64,000 nucleotides of DNA from contig CAXXPQ010000005.1 of NCBI GenBank assembly GCA_963668655.2, positions 186,001 through 250,000 on the forward strand, given 5' to 3'. The notes under the pieces were generated by a model. It worked only from the letters and a program-made list of their open reading frames with translations. It was not told the DNA's origin and searched no databases. This DNA comes from G963668655 sp963668655. GTDB taxonomy: Bacteria; Myxococcota_A; SURF-8. Of the stretch, positions 50,837 to 59,643 are shown piece by piece. The stretch's first letter is position 1. The number at the start of each line of letters is the position of its first letter. Both the position numbers and the translations under genes were made by a program.

Positions 50837-50887
50837 ACGTGGATACGGCGTATACGTGGATACGGCGTATACGTGGATACGGCGTAT
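50837..50887. repeat. Three perfect 17-bp tandem repeats in a divergent promoter region
   Basis: The unit ACGTGGATACGGCGTAT occurs three times head to tail without a mismatch (50837-50853, 50854-50870, 50871-50887). Each junction creates the palindrome CGTATACG. It lies 92 bp upstream of helD and about 45 bp upstream of the promoter of the lipoprotein at 51027, a position suited to an operator array. Confidence 0.9.
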
Positions 50888-50931
50888 ACAAGGGTGTGCA
50901 CTCCATTTACGAATCCATCGTATCGAAGTGC

Positions 50932-50960
50932 TTTACGTGCGGAACAGGGTATGGTAAAGT
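50932..50960 (+). promoter_or_regulatory. Candidate promoter of the lipoprotein at 51027
   Basis: TTTACG (50932-50937) and TAAAGT (50955-50960) have 17-bp spacing. The -10 has the same TAAAGT hexamer as the promoter before the DGD lipoprotein at 34354. Confidence 0.5.
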
Positions 50961-51026
50961 TTTGTAGTGACTCATTTCTGTTTGGCAACAAGTTCGCATC
51001 TTTCACCCGCCGTTCCGGAGGTCGCG

Positions 51027-52805
51027 ATGAATATTTTCCGCCTTCTGCTTCCCCTATTCCTGCTGTCCTTCACTCTTTTTTCGGCCTGCAACAGCGGAGT
51101 CGCCTTCGACCGGCTGACCGATGGAGACCTGGAAGCCATGGCGGAATCCGATTCGGAACTTCCCGCCGTGGACGGAGACTTGCCTTCCGATGGCGATGAG
51201 TCGCCCGACGGCGACATGGAAACCGACGACGAATTCGTGCAGACCTGCGAGGAAGGCGACCACAGTTGCGCCGACGATTCCGTGCTCCTGGTCTGTAACG
51301 AATGGGGCGAATGGGTATACTCGGAAACCTGTGAAAGCGGCTATGAGTGCCGGGTGGGCTCCTGCCGGGAAATCGGAACCGTGGATGGAGACGAAGACGG
51401 AGATTTCGACCGGGAGACGGACAGCGAATTCGTCTGGCAATGCTCTTCCCATTTCGATTGTCCGTTCGGTTTCGCCTGCGATCCCACCCATCCCGACGCG
51501 GACGACGCGGGATGCATCTACGCCAGCAATTGCGAAAAGGACACGGATTGCGATCCCGGCTGGCTCTGCGAGGACGCCGCGAACTGGAAAGAATGCTTCC
51601 CCGGAGAAGATGAATGCCGGGTTCATGGAGACTGCGATTACGGCTACGGCTGCTTCATGGGCGATGTGGGCTTGATGGTCTGCCTGGAAGCCAATGAGTG
51701 CGAGGTGGACGCGGACTGCGGCGGCGAAATGATCTGCGTCCAGGGAGAATACTGGAACGTCTGCCAGTACGACGGCGACCCCTGCCAATCGCACGAGGAC
51801 TGCGAGTTCGGCTATCGCTGCAACACGAATCTGGCCTACCCGGTTTGCGAATACGCCAGCGAATGCGTCACGGATGCGGATTGCAGCGCCATCAACGTCT
51901 GCGCGACGGTGGAAAACTGGAAGGAATGCCGATTGAACACCAGTCCGGATTTCTGCCAGTCCGACAACGACTGCCCGGAAGGATTTTACTGCGAAACGGT
52001 GATCGCCGGATACGGAACCTGTCGCTCCCTGAACGAATGCTTCAGCGACGACGAATGCCCGGAATATTTCGAATGCATCTCCAACGGCGACTATCTGGAA
52101 TGCGTGGAAACGGTCCCCTGCCAGCGGCACGAAGACTGCGGCTTCGGATATCGCTGCGTCGTCGCGCAGCCCCGAAACGTCTGCGAGTACGCGAACGAAT
52201 GCGCAACCGACGCCGATTGCGGAAATTTCGAGGAATGCCAGCCCGACGGAAACTGGACGGTCTGCAACTATTCCTTCCCTTCCATGTGCACCAGCGACGA
52301 CGACTGCCAGCGGGACGAATACTGTGATTTCATTCTCGGCCCCATCGGAAACTGCGTCTCCAGAAACCAGTGCTACACCGACGAGGACTGCGGCGACGGC
52401 CTGATCTGCGAAAACAACGGCGAATTCAATGAATGCGTTCCGGCGCAGCAGCAGTCCTGCTGGTTCGATTTCCAGTGTCAGGACGGCTGGCAATGCGCGG
52501 ACGGGGTGTGCAAGCCGATCTACGCCGGCATGTGCACGGATATCGAAGGAGAGTGGACCGTCTGGATGTCCGATTGCCTGATGCTGACCATGGGACAGGC
52601 GTATGAATTCATTCCGGAGGACGGCTGCAACGGTTCGGTTCGCTCCCAATCGCTGTCCATTTCCATCGGATCGTTCGAGGAAACCTCCACGTCCAACTAC
52701 AATCTGACCCTGGGGTTCATCAGTCAGTGCAGCGCCACGGTCAATCTGGCCACGGTGATGAGCGTCACCTGCAACAGTTGCACGGCGCAGCTCGGCCGAT
52801 TGTAA
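51027..52805 (+). CDS. Large DGD-linker lipoprotein with about a dozen cysteine-rich repeats
   Basis: 592 residues from the ATG at 51027, with GGAGG six nt upstream and a signal peptide ending in the lipobox TLFSAC. The linker has DGDLEAMAESDSE, DGDLPSDGDESPDGDME and DGDEDGDFDRE. From about residue 135 the protein is a chain of modules of about 35-45 residues with the recurring core C-x-(S/T/R)-(D/H)-x-DC-x3-(Y/F)-x-C and an intervening N-E-C: for example CQSHEDCEFGYRC, CQSDNDCPEGFYC, CQRHEDCGFGYRC, CTSDDDCQRDEYC. The final 90 residues form an unrelated beta domain (FIPEDGCNGSVRSQSLSISI). The dense disulfide pattern implies an extracytoplasmic adhesive or structural role (inference). Confidence 0.75.
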   Translation: MNIFRLLLPLFLLSFTLFSACNSGVAFDRLTDGDLEAMAESDSELPAVDGDLPSDGDESPDGDMETDDEFVQTCEEGDHSCADDSVLLVCNEWGEWVYSETCESGYECRVGSCREIGTVDGDEDGDFDRETDSEFVWQCSSHFDCPFGFACDPTHPDADDAGCIYASNCEKDTDCDPGWLCEDAANWKECFPGEDECRVHGDCDYGYGCFMGDVGLMVCLEANECEVDADCGGEMICVQGEYWNVCQYDGDPCQSHEDCEFGYRCNTNLAYPVCEYASECVTDADCSAINVCATVENWKECRLNTSPDFCQSDNDCPEGFYCETVIAGYGTCRSLNECFSDDECPEYFECISNGDYLECVETVPCQRHEDCGFGYRCVVAQPRNVCEYANECATDADCGNFEECQPDGNWTVCNYSFPSMCTSDDDCQRDEYCDFILGPIGNCVSRNQCYTDEDCGDGLICENNGEFNECVPAQQQSCWFDFQCQDGWQCADGVCKPIYAGMCTDIEGEWTVWMSDCLMLTMGQAYEFIPEDGCNGSVRSQSLSISIGSFEETSTSNYNLTLGFISQCSATVNLATVMSVTCNSCTAQLGRL

Positions 52806-52842
52806 AAGGCGTTTCCCGCCATCCCATCTTATCGGAGGGAAC

Positions 52843-53619
52843 ATGCTGGAAAGCGTTGTCAGGAAATTCCTGTATCACCCCATCGTTCTGGGAAGAAACG
52901 ACCCGCTTCCCGCCTATGCGAATGACGCCCGGGAGGTCCGATTCTCCTCGACGGCCGGAGACGAAATTCACGCTCTTTACTGGGAAGCACCAAGAAACCG
53001 CCCGACCCTCCTGTATCTGCACGGAAACGCCCAGTCCGTCTTTGAATGGGCGCTGGTTCGGGATGAGTTGCAGCCGATGGATTGCGGCCTATTGCTGATC
53101 GATTACCCGGGGTACGGCAAAAGCTCCGGTTCGCCCAGCGAGCAAAGTCTGTATGCCTCCGGGGCCGCCGCGCTCGAATGGCTGAAGAGCGAAGAAGGAA
53201 TCGCCGAGGAAAACGTCGTCCTTCTGGGCAAATCCCTGGGAGGCGGCGTGGCTTGCGAAATCGCCATGAACAGAAAATTGAAGGGCGTGATCCTGGAATC
53301 CACGTTCCGGTCCATTCCCGCCGTGATTCACAACCTGATTCCGATTCTTCCCGGGGACACGCTCTTGAAGACCGAGCGATACGACTCGATATCCAAGCTT
53401 CCCCGCATCGTCTCTCCGGTCCTGGTCGTCCATGGAACGAAGGACGAACTGATCCCCGTAGAGGAGGGACAGGCGCTCTTCGAGGCGGTTCGATCTTCCA
53501 GGGACATTTACTTGGTCGAAGGAGCCGGACACAACGACGTTTCCCTTTTCGCCGGAATCGAGTATGGAAAGCGACTCCGCCGCTGGCTGAATTCGCTGGA
53601 AGCCCCCGCTACGCCATAG
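52843..53619 (+). CDS. Alpha/beta hydrolase, ABHD13/ABHD17-like
   Basis: 258 residues. Motifs: LLYLHGNAQSVFEW (oxyanion region), LLIDYPGYGKSSGSPSE, nucleophile elbow LLGKSLGGGVA, an acid in VVHGTKDELIPVEEG, and His in VEGAGHNDVSLF. This HGNA/DYPGYGxSxG pattern is typical of the ABHD13/17-like and YqkD-like hydrolases that cleave acyl esters or thioesters. There is no clear signal peptide. GGAGG lies before the ATG. It is 37 bp after the Cys-rich lipoprotein gene, so co-transcription is likely; a role on lipidated proteins is only a thought. Confidence 0.85.
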   Translation: MLESVVRKFLYHPIVLGRNDPLPAYANDAREVRFSSTAGDEIHALYWEAPRNRPTLLYLHGNAQSVFEWALVRDELQPMDCGLLLIDYPGYGKSSGSPSEQSLYASGAAALEWLKSEEGIAEENVVLLGKSLGGGVACEIAMNRKLKGVILESTFRSIPAVIHNLIPILPGDTLLKTERYDSISKLPRIVSPVLVVHGTKDELIPVEEGQALFEAVRSSRDIYLVEGAGHNDVSLFAGIEYGKRLRRWLNSLEAPATP

Positions 53620-53633
53620 ATTTCCCGCGATAC

Positions 53634-55073
53634 TTATCGGCTGCGGTAGGGTTTGGCCTTGATGCGATCCTCCGATTCGTCGTACTGGAAGGAAATCATC
53701 CGCATCGGCTCTTTCACTTTATAGATTTTATTGTGAATCTTCACGATAACGCCTGGAAATATCTGGCCTTTCGCCACGATCTTCGCGCGTTCGCATTTTT
53801 CCTTGTCATGATTCGCAATCCAGAAATCCATCTCCAGAATATTCTTTCGGATTTCCTTCACTTCCGCAAGCAGTTTCTGCATGGTGATTCGCTCGGAATC
53901 CGCAATCATTTTGCCGCTTTTTTCTTTCTCGAAAAGAGGCGTAAGCAACGCCAGTTTCTGCATCAGCGAGTCGTGCTGAATCTTTTGTTCCGCAATCACG
54001 ATATCCAGGCTTTTGCTGAAATCCGCGCAGTATCCGGTGGCCACCAGTGTTTGAATCTGGCTCGAAGCTCCCAGGGTTTTCGCTTCGATACCGTTGGCGC
54101 CGTATACCTGTCCCCCCTGGATCGGTCCAAGAGTGATGCTGAGTTTTCCATAGGCTTCCACGCGGGAATGAAAAACCCCCTTCTCGAATTCACAATCCTG
54201 TTCGCAGATGATTTTCGCTTGGTTGGCGTATCGGGCCTTGATAAGCCTGCCTGCGGAAACGACGGATTGCTGGTTGCCGATAATGCCTTCGCGAAGAATG
54301 ATTTCTCCCTGGGCTTCCAGGCTGGCGCCTTCACAGGTGCCTTGGACCTCGATGTCTTTTCCGGCGGAAATATCGAAATTCTGCAAAACCTTCGGGCCGA
54401 CTTCCACGGAACCGATGAATTCCAGTCTGCCGCCCTCCCAGTCCGCGATCGTGGAGATTCGGTAGGTATCGATGACATCGACTTCGCTTCCGCGCAGCAC
54501 CAGATAGCCGGTCGTAACCGCATGGATCGTCCGGTCTTCATGTTCCTCGACGCCACTGCCCAGCTTGAAGGAAATGATTTTTCGTAAAGCCTCCCGCTTC
54601 CGGCCGTAGACGTCATAAGTGGTTTTGTATTTCTCCAGTTCGGCTTCGGAAATACGCTTGGCCAGTTTCTGGCCCTTTGAAATATTGATGATGGGAAGTC
54701 GCGGCGGAATGCTTTCGGGGCCCATTCGACGCAGCTTGCGCCAATACTCATTCACGGTTTTGGAATTGTCCAGGAAATCGATATCCGGCAGAGGGGCGAT
54801 TTTCGGATAGAGATCGACCACGAGAAACGGCTCTCGATTCTTGACTCCCTCGACGATACGTTCCGCTTCGGAAAAAGACTCTAGATTGATCTCTTCGTCT
54901 ATTCCATGTATTTTCAACAGGTTGGAAAGTTCTTTCAGGTTGGGGAGTTTGCTGAACAGCGCGTAGACCTGCAAGGAGTCTTCCGAAAGGTACAAAGTAA
55001 CACCCAGGAAATCCTGTAATTTCGGATCGACCGGATCGAGTTGTACCAACTTGTCGAGCGGGACCTGGCTCAT
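53634..55073 (-). CDS. FapA-family (DUF342) protein
   Basis: 479 residues from the ATG at 55073; the 27-residue upstream extension is unlikely. The centre is a right-handed beta-helix of polymorphic repeats typical of DUF342/FapA (VLQNFDISAGKDIEVQGTCEG, GEIILREGIIGNQQSVVSAG, LIKARYANQAKIICEQDCEFEKG, GGQVYGANGIEAKTLGASSQ). A helical coiled-coil segment (about 385-440) and a short beta end follow. DUF342 proteins resemble bactofilins and MinC and often sit with flagellar or chemotaxis genes, but their role is unclear. The neighbours give no hint. The 296 bp upstream to the radical SAM gene holds no other gene. Confidence 0.8.
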   Translation of the reverse strand: MSQVPLDKLVQLDPVDPKLQDFLGVTLYLSEDSLQVYALFSKLPNLKELSNLLKIHGIDEEINLESFSEAERIVEGVKNREPFLVVDLYPKIAPLPDIDFLDNSKTVNEYWRKLRRMGPESIPPRLPIINISKGQKLAKRISEAELEKYKTTYDVYGRKREALRKIISFKLGSGVEEHEDRTIHAVTTGYLVLRGSEVDVIDTYRISTIADWEGGRLEFIGSVEVGPKVLQNFDISAGKDIEVQGTCEGASLEAQGEIILREGIIGNQQSVVSAGRLIKARYANQAKIICEQDCEFEKGVFHSRVEAYGKLSITLGPIQGGQVYGANGIEAKTLGASSQIQTLVATGYCADFSKSLDIVIAEQKIQHDSLMQKLALLTPLFEKEKSGKMIADSERITMQKLLAEVKEIRKNILEMDFWIANHDKEKCERAKIVAKGQIFPGVIVKIHNKIYKVKEPMRMISFQYDESEDRIKAKPYRSR

Positions 55074-55369
55074 CGTTGACGGCTCCCGGGACTTTGCCGG
55101 TCTCTCGGCAAAAGGTGGAGAAAATACATCCTGGACCAATAGCGATCGCGCCAAGGCTTCGATTCGAGCGAAATCGTATCGATGCCGGAAAGAATTGCAC
55201 GAAAGAACAACAGGCAGAAAGGGCGACGGAACTTTCTCCTTCCAGAGAATTCGGCAACTTATTCGATATGTTTATTGTTTTCGAAGGGCGTGAAGTTTTT
55301 TGCACCACGGAAAAGATCGGCTTTCCCGGAACACGCACGCGATGCATTTTGAGAACGATTCGGAAACCT

Positions 55370-56782
55370 TTACCAGATGACCGGTTTCTTCCTCTGGGAG
55401 TTGCGGATAACTTCATATCCGGCGCGCAATTTATGGAGTAAATCCCGGGAGTCTTGCACCGCCAGCAGATGTCGAAGCAGACGCCTCGGATGCAAATATT
55501 GATTTCTGTAAGCCTTTCTGCGCAACCCGGCGATCTTTTTCAAAGGAATTCCCGAAGGAACATGAACGGGAACAGGCGCTCCCATGGCGACATCTTCCCA
55601 GATCGTTTCGGCGAGTTGCCCCGTTTCCACACAATGTCGAAAAAGGTCGCTCCCCGGCAACGGAAGCGGCAGACTGAAATCGGCATAAGTGGCATCCAGT
55701 TTGCGAGCCATCCGCAAGGTTTCGTTCATTTCCGCAAGACTTTCCGTGGGATGTCCCAGCATGAAAAAGGCCATGGTTTCAACGCCGAATTCCCTGCAAT
55801 ATCGGAAGCTTTCGTAAATGTCGGCTTCATCGAGGTTCTTCATCACGATTTCGTTCCGCACGCGGTTGCTTCCCGCCTCGATCCCAAAACGGATGTTGAC
55901 ACATCCAGCCTGCTTCATGATCCGCACCGTCTTCCGATCGAGACGGTCGGCCCGGGTTTCGCATCCCCAATTCAACCGGATCCCCATGGACAGCAGTCCT
56001 TCGCATATCCGCTGGGTTCGTTTGCGATCGGCCGTAAAGGTCGGATCGTGCAGATCGATATATTTGTACCCCTGCCGGAAGACCTGCGCAAAATCTTCCA
56101 GGACGCGTCCCACCGCCACGGGCCGATAGGGACGATGGCTGGGCAGGGCGCAAAAATTGCAGCGATTGACGCAGCCCCTGGCCGTGATGAGGTTCGTCAT
56201 CCGGGATCCCGAAGCGGGCGAATAATATGGATCGATGGGGAGCAAATCTCTTGCAGGCAATGGCAAATCGTCCAGATCGAATTCTATGGCGGGTTTCCGA
56301 ACGAGCAACTCGCCATTGTCGAGATGGACCAGTCCGGGGATATCCGGAGGAGTCTTGCCATGTCCAAGGGCTTGAATCAGGGCGAGAAAAGAGCGTTCTC
56401 CATCGCCGCGTATGGCGTAATCCGCGTTCAGAAACGGTAGGGATTCCGGTCGGTGGGTGATGTGCGGCCCCCCCAGAACCAGCGGAACAGAAAAGATCTC
56501 GCGAGCGCTTCCGCAGAAGCTTCTCACCCATCTCAGGTTGAAGGAATTCGTATAGATTCCAATAAGATCCGGAGATAATTCTCGAATCCGTCTTAAGGTT
56601 TCCCGCTCGGAAAAATCCAGGGCGTTGGCGTCAAGGATACGTACCTCGATATTCTCCCGGCGGAGCGTCGCGGCCAAGTAAGCCAGTCCCAGAGGAGGAT
56701 AGCGCTGGGGCCGGATGCGGACGGATTTCCCGGAGCGGTCCACCATTTCCAGCGGAGGATGAACGAGAACGACGTTGCACAT
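55370..56782 (-). CDS. B12-binding-domain radical SAM protein
   Basis: 470 residues from the ATG at 56782; the longer frame to 56860 overlaps the preceding gene. The N-terminal cobalamin-binding-like domain has VVLVHPPLE, YPPLGLAYLAATLRRENIEV and LVLGGPHITHRP. The radical SAM core follows, with the 4Fe-4S site in ARGCVNRCNFCALPS (C-x3-C-x2-C) and SAM-binding strands (GYKYIDLHDPTFTADRK, IRFGIEAGSNRVR, AFFMLGHPTES). This is the BchE/hopanoid-methylase type of class B enzyme. Its substrate cannot be assigned. It lies 28 bp downstream of the sirohaem protein gene on the same strand. Confidence 0.88.
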   Translation of the reverse strand: MCNVVLVHPPLEMVDRSGKSVRIRPQRYPPLGLAYLAATLRRENIEVRILDANALDFSERETLRRIRELSPDLIGIYTNSFNLRWVRSFCGSAREIFSVPLVLGGPHITHRPESLPFLNADYAIRGDGERSFLALIQALGHGKTPPDIPGLVHLDNGELLVRKPAIEFDLDDLPLPARDLLPIDPYYSPASGSRMTNLITARGCVNRCNFCALPSHRPYRPVAVGRVLEDFAQVFRQGYKYIDLHDPTFTADRKRTQRICEGLLSMGIRLNWGCETRADRLDRKTVRIMKQAGCVNIRFGIEAGSNRVRNEIVMKNLDEADIYESFRYCREFGVETMAFFMLGHPTESLAEMNETLRMARKLDATYADFSLPLPLPGSDLFRHCVETGQLAETIWEDVAMGAPVPVHVPSGIPLKKIAGLRRKAYRNQYLHPRRLLRHLLAVQDSRDLLHKLRAGYEVIRNSQRKKPVIW

Positions 56783-56810
56783 CGAAAAAGATCTCTGCCT
56801 GAAAAGCGGA

Positions 56811-57470
56811 CTATTCAAGGCCGATTTTGCTTTTGAACGCATCCAGGCCGATTTTTGCAATCCACTTTCCGATACGCATCTTGCCGCCTTCCTTTTCGAA
56901 GACGCCGATCACCTTTTCGGCAAGAGCGATGGCTTCGTCGTCATTCAAATCCTTGGCCAACGTCTCGGCCAGGCGCGGAGCGGGTCCGACGTTTCCGCCC
57001 ACGGTAACTTTCCAGCCCGTGCGAAATCCCATGAAGCCCAGATCCCGAACGGCGTTTTCCCCGCATTGAAACGAACAGCCGGAGAGTCCCATTTTGAATT
57101 TGTAGGGCAGTTGTTTCGAATAGAAGCGTTTCTCCAGTTCCTCGGACAAATGGAGCGTATCCTGGGTGCCATATGGGCAAAACCGATTGCCGGGGCAGGT
57201 TTTGATGTTTCGAACGCACATGCCGATGGCCATTCCCTTCGGCATGCCCACATCGTTCCAGGCTTCGTCCAGCCGTTCCTCGTCGATCCCGATGACGGCG
57301 ATCCGCTGGGAGGACGTGACCTTGATCGCGTCCGCATCGTATTTCTCGGCGACATCCGCCAGCATACGAAGCTGTTTCGGCGTAATCAAACCGGCCGGAA
57401 GGTGCGGAGCGATGGCGTAGCGTCCGTTATTCTGGTAAATCGCGGCCTTATCAAGGATATTCTTTTTCAT
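56811..57470 (-). CDS. Small sirohaem sulfite/nitrite reductase-like protein
   Basis: 219 residues from the ATG at 57470. It consists of one half of the sulfite/nitrite reductase fold: an N-terminal ferredoxin-like half (YAIAPHLPAGLITPKQLRML) with Arg/Lys residues for sirohaem (AIKVTSSQRIAVIG). The cluster ligands follow as C-x5-C in KTCPGNRFCPYG and C-x3-C in LSGCSFQCGE. The length equals that of the small assimilatory-type sulfite reductase of Desulfovibrio (about 218 residues), which binds one 4Fe-4S and one sirohaem. Reduction of sulfite or nitrite, or an electron-carrier role, are options. It may share a transcript with the radical SAM gene. Confidence 0.82.
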   Translation of the reverse strand: MKKNILDKAAIYQNNGRYAIAPHLPAGLITPKQLRMLADVAEKYDADAIKVTSSQRIAVIGIDEERLDEAWNDVGMPKGMAIGMCVRNIKTCPGNRFCPYGTQDTLHLSEELEKRFYSKQLPYKFKMGLSGCSFQCGENAVRDLGFMGFRTGWKVTVGGNVGPAPRLAETLAKDLNDDEAIALAEKVIGVFEKEGGKMRIGKWIAKIGLDAFKSKIGLE

Positions 57471-57562
57471 GATCCGTGCCTTTCCAAATTGAAACGTGTC
57501 GCAAGTGTACGAAAACCGTTGGCCAAAATCAATGGAACAAACCAAATTCGCTTCGTTTTTCA

Positions 57563-57591
57563 TGGACATGGCTTTCCGTTTTCACTACAAT
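57563..57591 (+). promoter_or_regulatory. Strong sigma-70-type promoter of the paired DGD lipoproteins
   Basis: TGGACA (57563-57568) and TACAAT (57586-57591) are 17 bp apart, each one mismatch from consensus. Transcription would start about 44 nt before the gene at 57642. The second lipoprotein gene follows after 25 bp and is probably on the same transcript. Confidence 0.72.
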
Positions 57592-57641
57592 TCCCGATGA
57601 TTCGTCACGTCTGAAGAACCTTTTTAAACGAGGCCTTTGTC

Positions 57642-59618
57642 ATGAGAAAACGTAGCCTTTTCGTTGTCTTGACATTGCTCTGCATGCTGACCGCGATCAT
57701 GGCGTGCAGTTCTTCTTCCGAAGAAGAGGAAACCGATTCCGACGGAGATCAGAAAAGCGACGGCGATTCAAATCAACCTCCGGATGGAGATCAGGATGGT
57801 TCGAATCCCCCCGACGGTGACCGGGATCTCGTCGATCTCCCGGATTGCAAGCCGATCTGCGACTCCTATTGCGACCGGCTGAAACTGTGCCGATCCAACG
57901 TCACCGCAGAGGAATGGGCGGAGTGCAAGGAAAGTTGCGAGAAAATCAGAGATAAAGGCACCTATGCAAAGATCATCTCTTGCGGATTGTATGCCGACTG
58001 CGACGATTTCATGGCCTGCTACCGCACCAGCGGAGAGGATGATTTCGCCTGCGATCCGGGAGAACCGCACGCTCCGGACGGAGATCGGAATCCCGACGGA
58101 GACGACGACATCGACTCGAATCCGGACGGCGATATGGACGTGGACGACACCGAAATCGTGGACCTTCCCGAAGGATATTGCCAGTCCGAGGTTTATTGCC
58201 CGCAGGAAACGCACTGCGACCCGGAAACGCACTTCTGCGTACCGGCCTGCGATCCCTATGCCCCCAATTGCCCGGACGATCTGGTTTGCAGGGTGCTCAC
58301 CCGAGGCGAATTGGCTGGATCCGGCGCGGCGACCTGCGTCGAGGCTTACGAAGGCGCCGCCGTGGGAGAGTCCTGCGGAGGCGATACGGCCTGTCTGCCG
58401 GATCTTCTGTGCGGAAACGCCGGACGCTGCGAGACCATTTGCGACCCCGACGCCCGAGGGGAATGTCTGGAAGGACTGGAATGTAAAAAAAGCGACACCT
58501 ACGGAGTCGGAACCTGCTGGTATTGCTCTCAGGATTACGACTGTTCCGGCAATCTTCGCTGCGTGGATGGATTCTGCAAACTCGGAGCCGCCTGCACGGA
58601 TTCCGCCGATTGTCCGGCCCAGGAAGCCTGTTTCCACGGGTATTGTCAGCCCGGATGCGAGCAGACGGGATGCGACCAAGGTACATGCGACACCGAAACG
58701 GGTTATTGCCGGGCCAATATTTGCGAGAACGCCTGCGAAAACGGCGAATGCTGCAATCGGGACACCTGCGGTCCCTGTTGCCAGGAAAGTTGCGCCGCCC
58801 CATCCGTTTGCGATTACGATCCGGGATGCTATCCCGACTCCCACTGCTGCGTGGATCGGATCGACTGCCGCGAGATGCCCTTGGGATACTGTCAGGGAAT
58901 TCCCTGCGACCCGCTGACGGGAACCTGCCGAGGCGTCTGCCCGCTTTCCTGCCCCTGGGGATATGAATGCGGCAGTTGGACGGATTTCGAATGCCGCCCC
59001 GGTCCGGTGGAGTCATGTGAATTCGGGGATACCTGTTCCACTGCCTGTTCGCTTTGCGATTCCAATCCCTTTGGAGGGACCAGCGACCAGTGCGTCGTAA
59101 CCGCTCAAAACATGTGCGGCCTGGCATGTCTCGATTTCGGACTGGCCTGCACGGCGACCGCAGGCTACCTGGGATGCTGTCCGGGAATGGTCTGCTGCCC
59201 GGGGAGCGGGAAAACCGTCTGTTGTCCGCAAAACCATTGCCAGCCCGGCTTGGGATGCGATACGGACGACCCGGACGGCGATGAGGTGGAGCCCTATACC
59301 TGTCCGGAATGCAACGACATGGTAGGAACCTGGTGCAAGAACCCGGAAGACACCTGTCCGGTCGAGTATGAAACGCTGATCGTGCAACGGGACAACTACT
59401 ATCCCTGCTGGTTCATCCTCTATCACGATTCCACATCCTGGCAGAATCTTCTGGAAGAACTGGGAACCTGTGAAAGTCAGATCATCAACCGCCACACCCA
59501 GACCGGTTACGACGAGTGCATTCTGTTCTGGGATGGAGAAAACAACCGCTTTGTCTCCAATTGTATGGGCGACAGCCATTGTCAGGCGGAATACGGAACC
59601 TCTTTCTGTTCGAAGTAA
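57642..59618 (+). CDS. Cysteine-rich DGD-linker lipoprotein, first of a tandem pair
   Basis: 658 residues. The signal peptide ends in the lipobox AIMAC. A first DGD linker (DSDGDQKSDGDSNQPPDGDQ) leads to a module of paired C-x3-C motifs (CKPICDSYCDRLKLC ... CKESCEKI). A second linker follows (PDGDRNPDGDDDIDSNPDGD). The main Cys-rich array has CQSEVYCPQETHCDPETHFC, CDPYAPNCPDDLVC, CGGDTACLPDLLC, CTDSADCPAQEAC, CENGECCNRDTCGPCC and CCPGMVCCPGSGKTVCC. The final domain of about 90 residues begins YTCPECNDMVGTWC. GAGG precedes the ATG. Most of the array aligns by eye with the next gene, so the two are paralogs. A surface-exposed, disulfide-stabilised protein is expected. Confidence 0.78.
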   Translation: MRKRSLFVVLTLLCMLTAIMACSSSSEEEETDSDGDQKSDGDSNQPPDGDQDGSNPPDGDRDLVDLPDCKPICDSYCDRLKLCRSNVTAEEWAECKESCEKIRDKGTYAKIISCGLYADCDDFMACYRTSGEDDFACDPGEPHAPDGDRNPDGDDDIDSNPDGDMDVDDTEIVDLPEGYCQSEVYCPQETHCDPETHFCVPACDPYAPNCPDDLVCRVLTRGELAGSGAATCVEAYEGAAVGESCGGDTACLPDLLCGNAGRCETICDPDARGECLEGLECKKSDTYGVGTCWYCSQDYDCSGNLRCVDGFCKLGAACTDSADCPAQEACFHGYCQPGCEQTGCDQGTCDTETGYCRANICENACENGECCNRDTCGPCCQESCAAPSVCDYDPGCYPDSHCCVDRIDCREMPLGYCQGIPCDPLTGTCRGVCPLSCPWGYECGSWTDFECRPGPVESCEFGDTCSTACSLCDSNPFGGTSDQCVVTAQNMCGLACLDFGLACTATAGYLGCCPGMVCCPGSGKTVCCPQNHCQPGLGCDTDDPDGDEVEPYTCPECNDMVGTWCKNPEDTCPVEYETLIVQRDNYYPCWFILYHDSTSWQNLLEELGTCESQIINRHTQTGYDECILFWDGENNRFVSNCMGDSHCQAEYGTSFCSK

Positions 59619-59643
59619 ACGCTTTTCCCGTTAGGAGCAATCG

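Noticed and set aside
50837..50887. CRISPR array
   Set aside because: The 17-bp units are contiguous with no spacers and there are only three; no cas gene is present.
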